A DNA stretch of 64,000 bases, taken from assembly GCF_000633255.1 (NCBI RefSeq), contig NZ_AYMJ01000004.1:1-64000 (forward strand), read 5' to 3'. The position numbers and the translations under genes were made by a program. How positions within the stretch are numbered: position 1 is the first letter of the stretch; each line of letters begins with the position of its first letter. Under the pieces are notes generated by a model. The model was not told the DNA's origin. It did not search any database and saw only the letters and a list, made by a program, of their open reading frames with translations. Below, in pieces: positions 17,606 through 27,400 of the stretch. Source of the DNA: Pseudomonas sp. H1h (GTDB lineage: Bacteria > Pseudomonadota > Gammaproteobacteria > Pseudomonadales > Pseudomonadaceae).

Positions 17606-18043
17606 TCAGGATTCAAACAATGCAGTGTTTTCATCGAGCCAGCCCTGCAACAGCAGGGCGGCGGCGATGGCGTCCACCGGGTTGTCGCGGTAACTGCCTT
17701 TCTGTCCGCCGCGCACCAGTCGCTCACCCTTGGCTTCAAAGGTGGTCAGGCGTTCGTCGTGGGTATAGAACGGCACATTGAAGCGGCCATTGAGGCGACG
17801 GGCGAACTTCTCGGCGCGCAGGCACATTTCGCTGGGCGTGCCGTCCATGTTCAGCGGCAGGCCGACCACCACGGCGTCGGGCTTCCATTCCTTGAACAGG
17901 GCTTCGACCTGATTCCAGTCCGGAACGCCGTTCTGCGCTTTCAGGGTGCACAGCTCGCGGGCCTGGCCGGTAATCACCTGGCCGACCGCGACGCCGATCT
18001 GTTTGGTGCCGTAGTCGAAGCCGAGAATCAGGCGCAGGGCCAT
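17606..18043 (-). CDS. ruvX: RuvX/YqgF Holliday junction resolvase-like nuclease
   Basis: A 145-residue RNase H-fold protein with [15 protein letters not shown] at the N-terminus (catalytic Asp) and DERLTTFEA in the middle. Family work links YqgF mainly to pre-16S rRNA end processing, and the resolvase role is less certain. The start overlaps the algH stop by 1 bp, so the pair is coupled. Confidence 0.94.
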   Translation of the reverse strand: MALRLILGFDYGTKQIGVAVGQVITGQARELCTLKAQNGVPDWNQVEALFKEWKPDAVVVGLPLNMDGTPSEMCLRAEKFARRLNGRFNVPFYTHDERLTTFEAKGERLVRGGQKGSYRDNPVDAIAAALLLQGWLDENTALFES

Positions 18044-18615
18044 CAGGCGTGCCCCGCCTGGCTGGTCAGCAGGCTGAGGTTGATCCCCAGATGCCGTGCC
18101 GCCGCTTCCAGACGCAGTTCGCTGCTGGTGTTGAACAGGATGTCGGCGTCGTACGGGCAGGTCAGCCAGGCGTTGTCGGCGAGCTCCGCTTCCAGTTGCC
18201 CGGCTTCCCAGCCGGCGTAGCCGAGGGCGATCACGCTTTTCGCCGGGCCCACGCCGTCGGCGATGGCGAACAGCACGTCCTGCGAGGTCGACAGCGCCAG
18301 ATCGCCGTCCAGTTCGACAGTGGCCTGAAAGGTCTTGCCCGCCGGGTGCAGAACGAAACCGCGATCAGTCTGCACCGGGCCGCCGATGAAGATCGGCACA
18401 TGCTGGCACAGTGCTGGTGGATCGATGTCCGGACGCAGTTGCTCGAGAATGTCGGCCAGATTCAGCTCTTGCGGTCGATTGACCACCAGCCCCATGGCGC
18501 CATTGGCCGTGTGCTCGACGATGTAGGTCAAGGTGTGGGCAAAGTTCGGGTCGGCCATGTGAGGCATGGCGATCAGGAAGTGATGCTTGAGGTAGCTGGG
18601 GCTGACGTTTTTCAT
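18043..18615 (-). CDS. algH: YqgE/AlgH family protein
   Basis: A 190-residue cytoplasmic protein of unknown biochemical function, named for an effect on alginate production in P. aeruginosa. Family segments are YLKHHFLIAMPHM, GAMGLVVNRP, PIFIGGPVQTDRGFVLH and ALGYAGWEAGQLE. The ATG at 18615 (MKNVSPSYL) gives the family length. The AlgH-RuvX order is conserved across proteobacteria. Confidence 0.94.
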   Translation of the reverse strand: MKNVSPSYLKHHFLIAMPHMADPNFAHTLTYIVEHTANGAMGLVVNRPQELNLADILEQLRPDIDPPALCQHVPIFIGGPVQTDRGFVLHPAGKTFQATVELDGDLALSTSQDVLFAIADGVGPAKSVIALGYAGWEAGQLEAELADNAWLTCPYDADILFNTSSELRLEAAARHLGINLSLLTSQAGHA

Positions 18616-18705
18616 GAGCGATAGTGTGGCGTCGTAGGGGCAAACTGACAAGCTGAGGATCAGGCAGTAACGCGGATCAAATGTGGGGCGGGCTTTGCGA
18701 TGTTC

Positions 18706-19605
18706 TTAATTGCTGGAGAGCTTGTCGCCCCGGGCGAACTTCCAGGTGCGGATGATTTCCAGTCGGTCGATATCCGACAGATCGCCGGTAAACGGGGCAA
18801 ACGGTGCCGCCAGTCGAACAATGCGCTGCGCTGCCTGATCCAGCAGCGGCTGGCCGGACGACTCGAGCACCAGCACTTCATACAGCGAACCGTCGCGATT
18901 GATCGAGACCATCAGGCGCAGGTTGCCGTAGATCTGCTTGCGTCGGGCCTCTTCCGGGTAATTGAGGTTGCCGATTCGCTCGACCTTCTTGCGCCAGTCG
19001 TCCTTGTACCAGGCGCCCTTGTCGCGCATGGTCGAGGCGGCGCTCAAACGGTGAATGCGCGGGCGCTTGGCGTACAGCTGTTGTTCGTTGGCCAGTTCCG
19101 CTTCGAGGCTGGCGATGTCGCTGGACAGCTGCGAGCTGTCGAACGTCGGCGCGTCAACTGCAGGTTTGGTCTCGGTTTTGGTTTCTTCTTTCTTGGTCGG
19201 CGCCTTTTGCTGTTTCGGCGCCACCGTGGTCACCGCAGCCTTGGGCGCCGCTTCGCGGACTTCCGGCTTGGCGGCCGGTGGCGGGGTGACTTTCTTGACC
19301 TGGTTGTCCTGGAACGGCGCGACCTCGGTGGTCTTGGGGATCGCCTTCTTGTCCAGGGTGCCGCTGCCTTGCTGGTTTTCCTGAGCGAGGAAATCGGCCT
19401 TCTCGGGCTTCTTTTCACTCTTGAAGGTGGCGAGGGTGATTTCCAGGGTTTTGCTGATCTGCTTGGGCTCGACCATGGTGAAGCCGACACCCAGCAGCAG
19501 CGCCAAATGAATCAGCGCCGCGAGAAACAGGGTAAATCCGAGGCGATCGGCCGGGCGCACGCCACGGTGGGCGAGTTCTGCGGGCAGATCGGACGGGAGG
19601 GTCAT
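18706..19605 (-). CDS. TonB-family energy transducer
   Basis: A 299-residue protein with one N-terminal membrane anchor (about 25-44), a long charged Lys/Pro-rich periplasmic linker (about 60-165) and a C-terminal TonB-like domain (about 205-295, with MVSINRDGSLYEVLVLESSG). By place (between algH and gshB, near pilG) it corresponds to the third TonB of P. aeruginosa, which has been linked to twitching motility. No exbB or exbD gene lies nearby. Confidence 0.85.
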   Translation of the reverse strand: MTLPSDLPAELAHRGVRPADRLGFTLFLAALIHLALLLGVGFTMVEPKQISKTLEITLATFKSEKKPEKADFLAQENQQGSGTLDKKAIPKTTEVAPFQDNQVKKVTPPPAAKPEVREAAPKAAVTTVAPKQQKAPTKKEETKTETKPAVDAPTFDSSQLSSDIASLEAELANEQQLYAKRPRIHRLSAASTMRDKGAWYKDDWRKKVERIGNLNYPEEARRKQIYGNLRLMVSINRDGSLYEVLVLESSGQPLLDQAAQRIVRLAAPFAPFTGDLSDIDRLEIIRTWKFARGDKLSSN

Positions 19606-19664
19606 GACAGAAAAACCAACATCGCGTTTTTACGGGCTCGGCATGATAACGCAATGTTGGTTTT

Positions 19665-19746
19665 TAGCTGCAAGCTTCAAGCGACAAGCAGCACAGGAGC
19701 AGCAGCGAGTTTCGAGCTGCAAGTTTAAGGCTTGAGGCTTGCAGCT
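19665..19746. repeat. AGCTGCAAGC-type inverted repeat
   Basis: A second repeat family. AGCTGCAAGCTTCAAGC at the left and GCTTGAGGCTTGCAGCT at the right form imperfect arms, with related pieces (GAGCTGCAAG) between. It lies between the gshB end and the tonB start. Confidence 0.8.
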
Positions 19747-19751
19747 GGCCG

Positions 19752-20702
19752 TCAGGCTTGCAGCTTCTTCTCGATCGCGTCCATCAGCAGGCCGCCGATG
19801 TCGGTGCCGAACGCATTGTCGATCTCGCGGATGCAGGTTGGGCTAGTGACATTGATTTCGGTGAGGCTTTCGCCAATCACGTCCAGACCGACGAACAGCA
19901 GGCCTTTCTCGCGCAGGGTCGGGCCGACTTGTGCGGCGATCCAGCGATCCTTGTCGGTCAGCGGACGGGCTTCCCCACGGCCACCGGCGGCGAGGTTGCC
20001 ACGGGTTTCGCCCTGAGCCGGAATCCGCGCCAGGCAGTAATCCACCGGCTCGCCGTCGATCATCAGGATGCGCTTGTCGCCGTCCTTGATCGCTGGCAGA
20101 TAAGCCTGGCCCATGATCTGCTGGGTGCCGAGGGCGGTCAGGGTTTCGAGGATCACCGACAGGTTCGGATCGCCCGCGCGGTGGCGGAAAATCGAAGTGC
20201 CGCCCATGCCGTCCAGCGGCTTGAGGATCACGTCGCCGTGTTTGGCAGCGAATTCACGCAGCACATCGGCGCGACGGCTGACTACGGTCGGTGGCGTGCA
20301 CTGCGGGAACAGCGTGGCGAACAGCTTTTCATTGCAGTCGCGCAGGCTCTGCGGCTTGTTGACCACCAGCACGCCGGCGGTTTCGGCCTGTTCCAGCAGG
20401 TAGGTGGAGTACACGAACTCCATGTCGAACGGCGGATCCTTGCGCATCAGGATCACGTCCAGGTCGCTCAGCAGGTTGTCCTGCTCGGCGTCCAGTTCGA
20501 ACCATTTTTCCGGGTTGGCGAAGACTTTCAGCGGCTTCATGCGCGCCCGGGCCTGACCTTCGCCCTGATACAGGTCGCGCTGTTCCATGTAGAACAGTTC
20601 CCAGCCACGCTTCTGCGCGGCCAGCAGCATGGCCAGCGAGCTATCCTTTTTATAGGAAATGCTGGCGATAGGGTCCATGACAATCCCGACGCGAACGCTC
20701 AT
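19752..20702 (-). CDS. gshB: glutathione synthetase
   Basis: A 316-residue ATP-grasp enzyme adding glycine to gamma-glutamylcysteine. It begins MSVRVGIVMDPIASI, carries RKDPPFDMEFVYSTY and KPLDGMGGTSIFR, and ends with the metal-binding segment GLDVIGESLTEINVTSPTC. The length is canonical. It is divergent from pilG with a 225-bp gap in which I see no further gene. Confidence 0.97.
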   Translation of the reverse strand: MSVRVGIVMDPIASISYKKDSSLAMLLAAQKRGWELFYMEQRDLYQGEGQARARMKPLKVFANPEKWFELDAEQDNLLSDLDVILMRKDPPFDMEFVYSTYLLEQAETAGVLVVNKPQSLRDCNEKLFATLFPQCTPPTVVSRRADVLREFAAKHGDVILKPLDGMGGTSIFRHRAGDPNLSVILETLTALGTQQIMGQAYLPAIKDGDKRILMIDGEPVDYCLARIPAQGETRGNLAAGGRGEARPLTDKDRWIAAQVGPTLREKGLLFVGLDVIGESLTEINVTSPTCIREIDNAFGTDIGGLLMDAIEKKLQA

Positions 20703-20927
20703 TGGGTTTTCCTCGAAAATTGGCTACCGGATCGGTATTGAAAAAGTGCCGCCAGAGTGGCGCTGGCAGGGTTTTCGGTCAAGGAAAAACCCGTCGATAG
20801 ATTGCATCTGGAGACTGTGCTAAAAAGGCTGGCATAGCGTGCTGGCCCTTGAGCATCAAGGGTTTCCAGCCATTACTCATCGCAAAACGGACAATTTGAT
20901 TCGCAAAGGCGACGGTAGAGCCCCCTT

Positions 20928-21332
20928 ATGGAACAGCAGTCCAGCGCCTTGAAGGTCATGGTGATCGATGACTCGAAAACGATTCGTCGCACCGCCGAAA
21001 CGCTGTTGAAGAATGTGGGCTGCGAGGTCATCACGGCCATCGACGGTTTCGACGCGTTGGCCAAGATCGCCGACAACCACCCCGGAATCATTTTTGTCGA
21101 CATCATGATGCCGCGTCTGGATGGTTATCAGACCTGCGCTTTAATCAAGAACAACAGTGCGTTCAAGTCCACGCCGGTGATCATGCTGTCCTCGCGTGAC
21201 GGTCTGTTCGACAAGGCCAAGGGGCGGATTGTCGGCTCTGATCAATTTTTGACCAAGCCTTTCAGCAAGGAAGAACTGCTCAACGCGATCCAGGCCCACG
21301 TTCCGGGCTTTGCCGCCGTTTTGCCGCAGTAA
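20928..21332 (+). CDS. pilG: twitching motility response regulator PilG
   Basis: A 134-residue single-domain receiver with acidic pair VIDD near residue 14 and phospho-acceptor D58 in FVDIMMPRLDG, plus the conserved K in LTKPFSKEE. Established role: PilG is phosphorylated by the Pil-Chp kinase ChpA and promotes pilus extension and cAMP signalling. It is the first gene of pilG-pilH-pilI-pilJ-chpA-chpC. Confidence 0.96.
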   Translation: MEQQSSALKVMVIDDSKTIRRTAETLLKNVGCEVITAIDGFDALAKIADNHPGIIFVDIMMPRLDGYQTCALIKNNSAFKSTPVIMLSSRDGLFDKAKGRIVGSDQFLTKPFSKEELLNAIQAHVPGFAAVLPQ

Positions 21333-21392
21333 GACACGTACAGAGACGCTCGGCCAGCGGGCCGGATGTCGACAAGAAAAATGGGGAAGACC

Positions 21393-21758
21393 ATGGCACG
21401 TATCCTGATCGTCGATGATTCGCCGACTGAAATGTACAAACTCACCGGCATGCTGGAAAAGCACGGCCATGAAGTGCTCAAGGCCGAAAACGGCGCCGAC
21501 GGCGTAGCGCTGGCCCGTCAGGAAAAACCCGACGCCGTGCTGATGGACATCGTCATGCCGGGCCTCAACGGTTTTCAGGCGACCCGCCAGTTGACCAAGG
21601 ATGCCGAGACCAGCCATATCCCGGTGATCATTATCACCACCAAGGATCAGGAAACCGACAAGGTCTGGGGCACCCGTCAGGGCGCAAAGGATTACCTGAC
21701 CAAACCGGTCGAGGAAGACATGCTGATCAAGACCCTGAACAACGTGCTGGCCGGTTGA
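21393..21758 (+). CDS. pilH: twitching motility response regulator PilH
   Basis: A 121-residue receiver with ILIVDDSPTEMYKL at the N-terminus, D52 in LMDIVMPGLNG and YLTKPV near the end. The ATG at 21393 fits the receiver start, whereas an upstream in-frame extension is not conserved-looking. PilH counteracts PilG, perhaps as a phosphate sink or by favouring retraction. Confidence 0.96.
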   Translation: MARILIVDDSPTEMYKLTGMLEKHGHEVLKAENGADGVALARQEKPDAVLMDIVMPGLNGFQATRQLTKDAETSHIPVIIITTKDQETDKVWGTRQGAKDYLTKPVEEDMLIKTLNNVLAG

Positions 21759-21768
21759 TCGCGCCGCC

Positions 21769-22308
21769 ATGAGCGAATCGCTGACCGCGTTCGAGTTGCT
21801 GTGGCAGATCGACCAGCGCTGCCGCCTGCTGGCGGCGGACCTGCCGTCGCAGCCCGGTCGCCAGGATCGCTGGAGCGGCATCGGTTTTCGCCTCGGCGAG
21901 CACTGGTACGTGGCGCCGATGGGCGAAGTCAGCGAAGTGCTGCACGAGCCGCGCTTCACTCAGTTGCCCGGGGTCAAGCCATGGGTCAAAGGGGTGGCTA
22001 ACCTGCGTGGGCGCTTGCTGCCGATCATGGACCTGTGCGGGTTTTTCGGTCACGAACTGTCGCCACTGCGCAAACAGCGGCGGGTGTTGGTGGTGGAGCA
22101 TCAGGACGTATTCGCCGGGCTGCTGGTTGATGAGGTGTTCGGCCTGCAGCACTTCGAACAGGGCAGCTTCGAGCCGATCTCGATCAGCAAGCGCCAGGGC
22201 TCCAAGGCCGAGTTCGTCAAAGGCTATTTCCGGCGCGAGCAGAACTGGCGGGTGTTCAGCCTGTTTGCGCTGGCCAAATCGCCGGTGTTCATGAGCGTCG
22301 CAATTTAG
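21769..22308 (+). CDS. pilI: CheW-like adaptor PilI
   Basis: A 179-residue CheW-domain protein ([51 protein letters not shown]) that links the receptor PilJ to the kinase ChpA. It begins 10 bp after pilH. Confidence 0.94.
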   Translation: MSESLTAFELLWQIDQRCRLLAADLPSQPGRQDRWSGIGFRLGEHWYVAPMGEVSEVLHEPRFTQLPGVKPWVKGVANLRGRLLPIMDLCGFFGHELSPLRKQRRVLVVEHQDVFAGLLVDEVFGLQHFEQGSFEPISISKRQGSKAEFVKGYFRREQNWRVFSLFALAKSPVFMSVAI

Positions 22309-22363
22309 TCGAAACACCACAAACCCCACATTGGACCGTGGCAGGTTTCATAGGCGAGGACCG

Positions 22364-24418
22364 ATGACAAAAGCAAAAACAGGCAAGTCGGCGGAAGGAT
22401 CGCGCAGTCGCTCGCAGATCATCGTGCTGTTCATCGCACTGATCGTGTTCATCATGCTGCTGTTCGCCAACTTCGCGTACCTCAACACCCAGGCCAACTA
22501 CGACAAACAGTACATCGGCCACGCCGGTGAGCTGCGCGTGCTGTCGCAACGCATCGCCAAGAACGCCACCGAAGCCGCCGCCGGCAAGGCTGCCGCGTTC
22601 AAGTTGCTCAGCGATGCGCGCAACGATTTCGCCCAGCGCTGGGGTTATCTGAAGAAGGGCGACCCGGCCACCGGCCTGCCACCCGCCCCGGCCACCGTGC
22701 GCCCTGAAATGCGCGCCGTGCAGCTGGATTGGGAGCGCTTGCTGAAAAACACCGATGCCATTCTCTCCAGCGAGCAGACCGTGCTGTCGCTGCATCAGGT
22801 CGCCGCAACGCTGGCCGAAACTGTGCCGCAGTTGCAGATCGAATACGAAAAAGTCGTCGAAATCCTCCTGCAACGCGGCGCCCCGGCCGCGCAAGTGGCG
22901 ATGGCCCAGCGTCAATCACTGCTGGCCGAACGTATCCTCGGCGCGGTCAACACCGTGCTGGCCGGCGACGAGAATTCGCAGCAGGCCGCCGACGCCTTTG
23001 GGCGCGACGCCACCCGTTTCGGCCAGGTGCTCAACGGCATGTTGCAGGGCAACCCGACCCTGAAAATCAGCCAGGTCGAGGACCGCGATGCCCGTGCGCG
23101 CCTGAGTGATATTTCCGAGTTGTTCCAGTTTGTTTCCGGCTCCGTGGATGAAATCCTCGAAACCTCGCCAGAGCTGTTCAAGGTCCGTGAGTCGGCCGGC
23201 AACATCTTCAGCCTGTCGCAGACCCTGCTCGATGAAGCTTCACATCTGGCCACCGGCTTCGAAAACCTCGCCGGCGGGCGCAGCACCGATACCATCGGCG
23301 GCTACGTGTTGGGGTTGCTGGCGCTGGCCTCGATCATCCTGATCGGCATGGTCATGGTCCGTGAAACCAATCGCCAGTTGCGCGAGACCGCCGAGAAGAA
23401 CGAACGCAACCAGAACGCGATCATGCGCCTGCTCGACGAAATCGAAGACCTCGCCGACGGCGACCTCACGGTCACCGCGTCGGTGACCGAAGACTTCACC
23501 GGGACCATCGCCGACTCGATCAACTACTCGGTCGACCAACTGCGCGATCTGGTCGCTACCATCAACCTCACCGCCGGCCAGGTGGCCGCCGCCGTGCAGG
23601 AAACCCAGGCCACCGCGATGCACCTGGCCCAGGCCTCTGAGCATCAGGCGCAGCAGATTTCCGAAGCCTCGACGGCGATCAGCGACATGGCCCAATCCAT
23701 CGACCAGGTGTCGGCCAACGCCGCTGAGTCCTCGGCGGTGGCCGAGCGTTCGGTGGAGATCGCCAACAAAGGCAACGAGGTAGTGCATAACACCATCCAC
23801 GGCATGGACAACATTCGCGAACAGATTCAGGACACCGCCAAGCGGATCAAACGCCTGGGCGAATCCTCGCAGGAGATTGGCGACATCGTCAGCCTGATCG
23901 ACGACATTGCCGACCAGACCAACATCCTCGCCCTCAACGCGGCGATTCAGGCGTCGATGGCCGGGGATGCCGGGCGCGGTTTCGCCGTGGTAGCCGATGA
24001 AGTGCAGCGTCTGGCCGAGCGTTCGTCCGCCGCCACCCGGCAGATCGAGACCCTGGTGCGGGCGATCCAGACCGACACCAACGAAGCGGTGATTTCCATG
24101 GAGCAGACCACCACCGAGGTGGTGCGCGGCGCGCGGCTGGCGCAGGATGCCGGTGTGGCCCTGGAAGAAATCGAAGGTGTGTCGAAGACCCTCGCGGCGC
24201 TGATCCAGAGCATTTCCAACGCGGCGCAGCAGCAGACCTCGTCGGCCGGACAGATTTCCCTGACGATGAACGTGATCCAGCAGATCACCACGCAGACCTC
24301 GTCCGGTTCCACCGCCACCGCCGAGAGCATCGGCAACCTGGCGAAGATGGCCAGTCAGCTGCGCCGTTCGGTATCCGGTTTCACCTTGCCGTCGGCGTCC
24401 GCGACGGACAAGGCGTGA
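22364..24418 (+). CDS. pilJ: methyl-accepting receptor PilJ
   Basis: A 684-residue chemoreceptor. TM1 is at about 18-39, followed by a periplasmic helical domain with PilJ-type repeats, TM2 at about 312-332, a HAMP-like stretch and a signalling hairpin whose tip reads [20 protein letters not shown]. It senses pilus-related input in P. aeruginosa. The start ATG at 22364 follows a GGCGAGGA-type site. The stop overlaps an in-frame GTG for chpA. The methyltransferase pilK that separates pilJ from chpA in P. aeruginosa is absent. Confidence 0.96.
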   Translation: MTKAKTGKSAEGSRSRSQIIVLFIALIVFIMLLFANFAYLNTQANYDKQYIGHAGELRVLSQRIAKNATEAAAGKAAAFKLLSDARNDFAQRWGYLKKGDPATGLPPAPATVRPEMRAVQLDWERLLKNTDAILSSEQTVLSLHQVAATLAETVPQLQIEYEKVVEILLQRGAPAAQVAMAQRQSLLAERILGAVNTVLAGDENSQQAADAFGRDATRFGQVLNGMLQGNPTLKISQVEDRDARARLSDISELFQFVSGSVDEILETSPELFKVRESAGNIFSLSQTLLDEASHLATGFENLAGGRSTDTIGGYVLGLLALASIILIGMVMVRETNRQLRETAEKNERNQNAIMRLLDEIEDLADGDLTVTASVTEDFTGTIADSINYSVDQLRDLVATINLTAGQVAAAVQETQATAMHLAQASEHQAQQISEASTAISDMAQSIDQVSANAAESSAVAERSVEIANKGNEVVHNTIHGMDNIREQIQDTAKRIKRLGESSQEIGDIVSLIDDIADQTNILALNAAIQASMAGDAGRGFAVVADEVQRLAERSSAATRQIETLVRAIQTDTNEAVISMEQTTTEVVRGARLAQDAGVALEEIEGVSKTLAALIQSISNAAQQQTSSAGQISLTMNVIQQITTQTSSGSTATAESIGNLAKMASQLRRSVSGFTLPSASATDKA

Positions 24419-24429
24419 GTGGAGTGGTT

Positions 24430-27400
24430 ATGGGTGACCGGCATGATTACGTGGCCCTCGAGTGGGTCAAGGGCGAAATTGCCGAAACGCTGAAACAGGC
24501 GCATCAGGCGATTGAAGCCGTGCTTGATGATCCGCAGGCCTTTCCTGGGCTGGACGAGTGCCTCGATTACATCCATCAGGTGCACGGCAGCTTGCAGATG
24601 GTCGAGTTCTACGGCGCCGCCTTGCTCGCCGAAGAGATGGAACACTTGGTCGAGGCCTTGCAGCACGAGCGTGTCAGCCATCGTGAAGAAGCCCTGCACC
24701 TGCTGCTGCAAGCCCTTGGACAGTTGCCGATCTACCTCGACCGCGTGCAGAGCGCCCGCCGTGATCTGCCACTGGTGGTGCTGCCGCTGATCAACGATCT
24801 GCGCAGTGCGCGGGGCGAAAGCCTGCTCTCGGAAACCAGCCTGTTCAGCCCGCAATTGCTCCAGTTGTCGCCGCTCAGCGATGCAGCGCTGGCGCTGCTG
24901 GAGCCTGCGGAACTGCCGAACGTGCTGCGCAAGTTGCGCCAGATGCTGCAAATGGCGCTGGTCGGTCTGTTGCGCGAGCAGGATGACCAGACGCATCTGG
25001 ATTACCTGGCGAAGGTCTTCAGCCGTCTCGAAGCCTTGAGCGGCGAGGCGCCGTTGAGCCCGTTATGGCAAGTTGCGTCGGCGCTGGTCGAAGGCATGCG
25101 CGAAGGCGCGATTGCCAACAGTCCCGCGCTGCGCAGCCTGTTCAAGGATGCCGACAAGGAGCTCAAGCGCCTGCTCGAACAGGGCATGCACGGACTCAAT
25201 CAACCGCCGCCGGCGGAGCTGCTCAAAAGCCTGCTGTTCTATATTGCCAAAGCCGAACATCCCACCGGGCAGATGCTGACCATGAAAGATCGCTACTCCC
25301 TGGACGACGCGTTGCCCGACAGCGCGATGCTCGACGAAGAACGCGCGCGCCTGGCCGGCCCCGACCGCGATGCGATGCGCTCGGTGCTCACGGCATTGTG
25401 TGAAGAACTGGTGCGGGTCAAGGAGCGGCTTGATCTGTTCGTGCGCAGCGACCGTCAGCATGCCTCGGACCTGGACAGCCTGCTGGCACCGCTGCGGCAA
25501 ATCGCCGACACCCTGGCAGTGCTCGGTTTCGGCCAGCCGCGCAAGGTCATCATCGATCAACTGGCGGTGGTGCTCAGCCTCGCTCAGGGCCAACGCGAGC
25601 CGAGTGACGCCACGCTGATGGACGTCGCTGGCGCCTTGCTCTACGTCGAAGCGAACCTGGCCGGGATGGTCGGCAAGGTGGAGCCGGAAAGCCCCGAAGA
25701 CGCGCGCTTGCCGACCACCGACCTGACGCAGATCCACCAGATCGTGATCAAGGAAGCGCGCATCTGCCTGCAACAGGCCAAGGACATGATCGTCGACTAC
25801 ATCGACGCCGACTGGGATCGCCAGCAATTGCAACCGTTGCCGGAGCTGCTGACCCAGGTGCGCGGCGCGCTGGCGATGATTCCGCTGAGCCGGGCGGCGA
25901 GCCTGGTCGAAGCCTGCAACCGTTTCATCCGCGAGCATCTGCTGCTCGATCCCCATGAGCCAGGCTGGCAACAGCTGGATAATCTGGCCGACGTCATTAC
26001 CAGCCTTGAGTATTACCTCGAACGTCTGAGCGACGATCCGCAGGCGCCGAACGAGCCCCTGCTGGACGTCGCACAGAAGAGCCTCGCCAGCCTCGGTTTT
26101 TTTCCCAAGGACCCGCTCGACGAGCAGCCCGGCGAACCGCATGTGCCGCTGCTGGACGATGTGCTCAGCCCCGGCGAAGCGTTGGTGATGCAGGACCTGC
26201 AAGCGCTGGATGACCCCGAGACCGTGCAGTCGCTGGCCGATGTGCTGGCAAGCCCGGTGTCGGCGGTCAACCCGCCAGCCTTGATCACCCCCGGCAGCCT
26301 GATGCCGCCGCCCGCCGATGAAGAACCGGTGGACGATGAACTGCGCGAAGTGTTCCTCGAAGAGACCGATGAGGTGCTCGAGGTTCTGCACGAATACCTG
26401 CCGCGCTGGACGGCCGACACCCATGACCGCGCCGCGCTGACGGAACTGCGCCGGGCCTTTCACACCTTGAAGGGCAGTGGGCGGATGGTTCGTGCGTTGA
26501 TTCTCGGCGAGCTGGCGTGGGCAGTGGAAAACCTGCTCAACCGCGTACTGGAACATAGCGTCGAGCCCGGCCCGCAGGTTAAACAGTTGCTCCAGGACAG
26601 CGTGCTGTTGCTGCCGGAGCTGATCAGCGAATTCGCCACTCAGCGCCAGCGTCAGCGCAGCGACGTCGATCAACTCGCGGCCCGCGCTCACGCCTTGGCC
26701 AAAGGCGCTGCGGCGCCGGCCGAGGAAGACGGCGCCGACGTTGCCGCGTTGGATCCGCTGTTGCTGGAGATCTTCCGCAACGAAGCCGAAACCCACCTCG
26801 CCAGCCTCAACCGTTTTCTCGATCAGGCCGCCGAGCATGTGCCGCTGCAGGCCAGCGACGAATTGCAGCGCGCCTTGCACACGCTCAAGGGCAGTGCGTC
26901 GATGGCCGGCGTGCTGCCGATTGCCGAACTGGCGGCACCACTGGATCAGTTGGCCCGTGAATTCAAGGCACATCAGTTGCCACTCGACCTGGACGAAGTG
27001 GAATTGCTGCTCGAAGCCGAAGGCCTGTTGCGCGTTGGCCTGCGGCAGCTCAAGCACGATCCGCTGGCGCCGATTGTCGGTGCACAGTCGCTGATCAAAC
27101 GCACGGGCACACTGCTCGCCGAACGTCTGGAAGCCATCCTCAATGCGCCGAATACCGGTTTGCGAATCAAACGCGATCCGCAACTGATCAATAACTTCCT
27201 CGCCCAGGGCATGGACATTCTGCTCGACGCTGAAAGCCTGCTGCAGCGTTGGCAGCAACACCCCGGCGAGCGCCAGGAACTCAGCGCGCTGCTGGATGAA
27301 CTGACCACTTTGGGCGAGGGCGCACACCTCGCCGATCTGCTGCCGGTGGACGTGCTGTGCGAAGCCTTGCTCGACCTCTATGGTGCGGTGGAAGAAAGCA

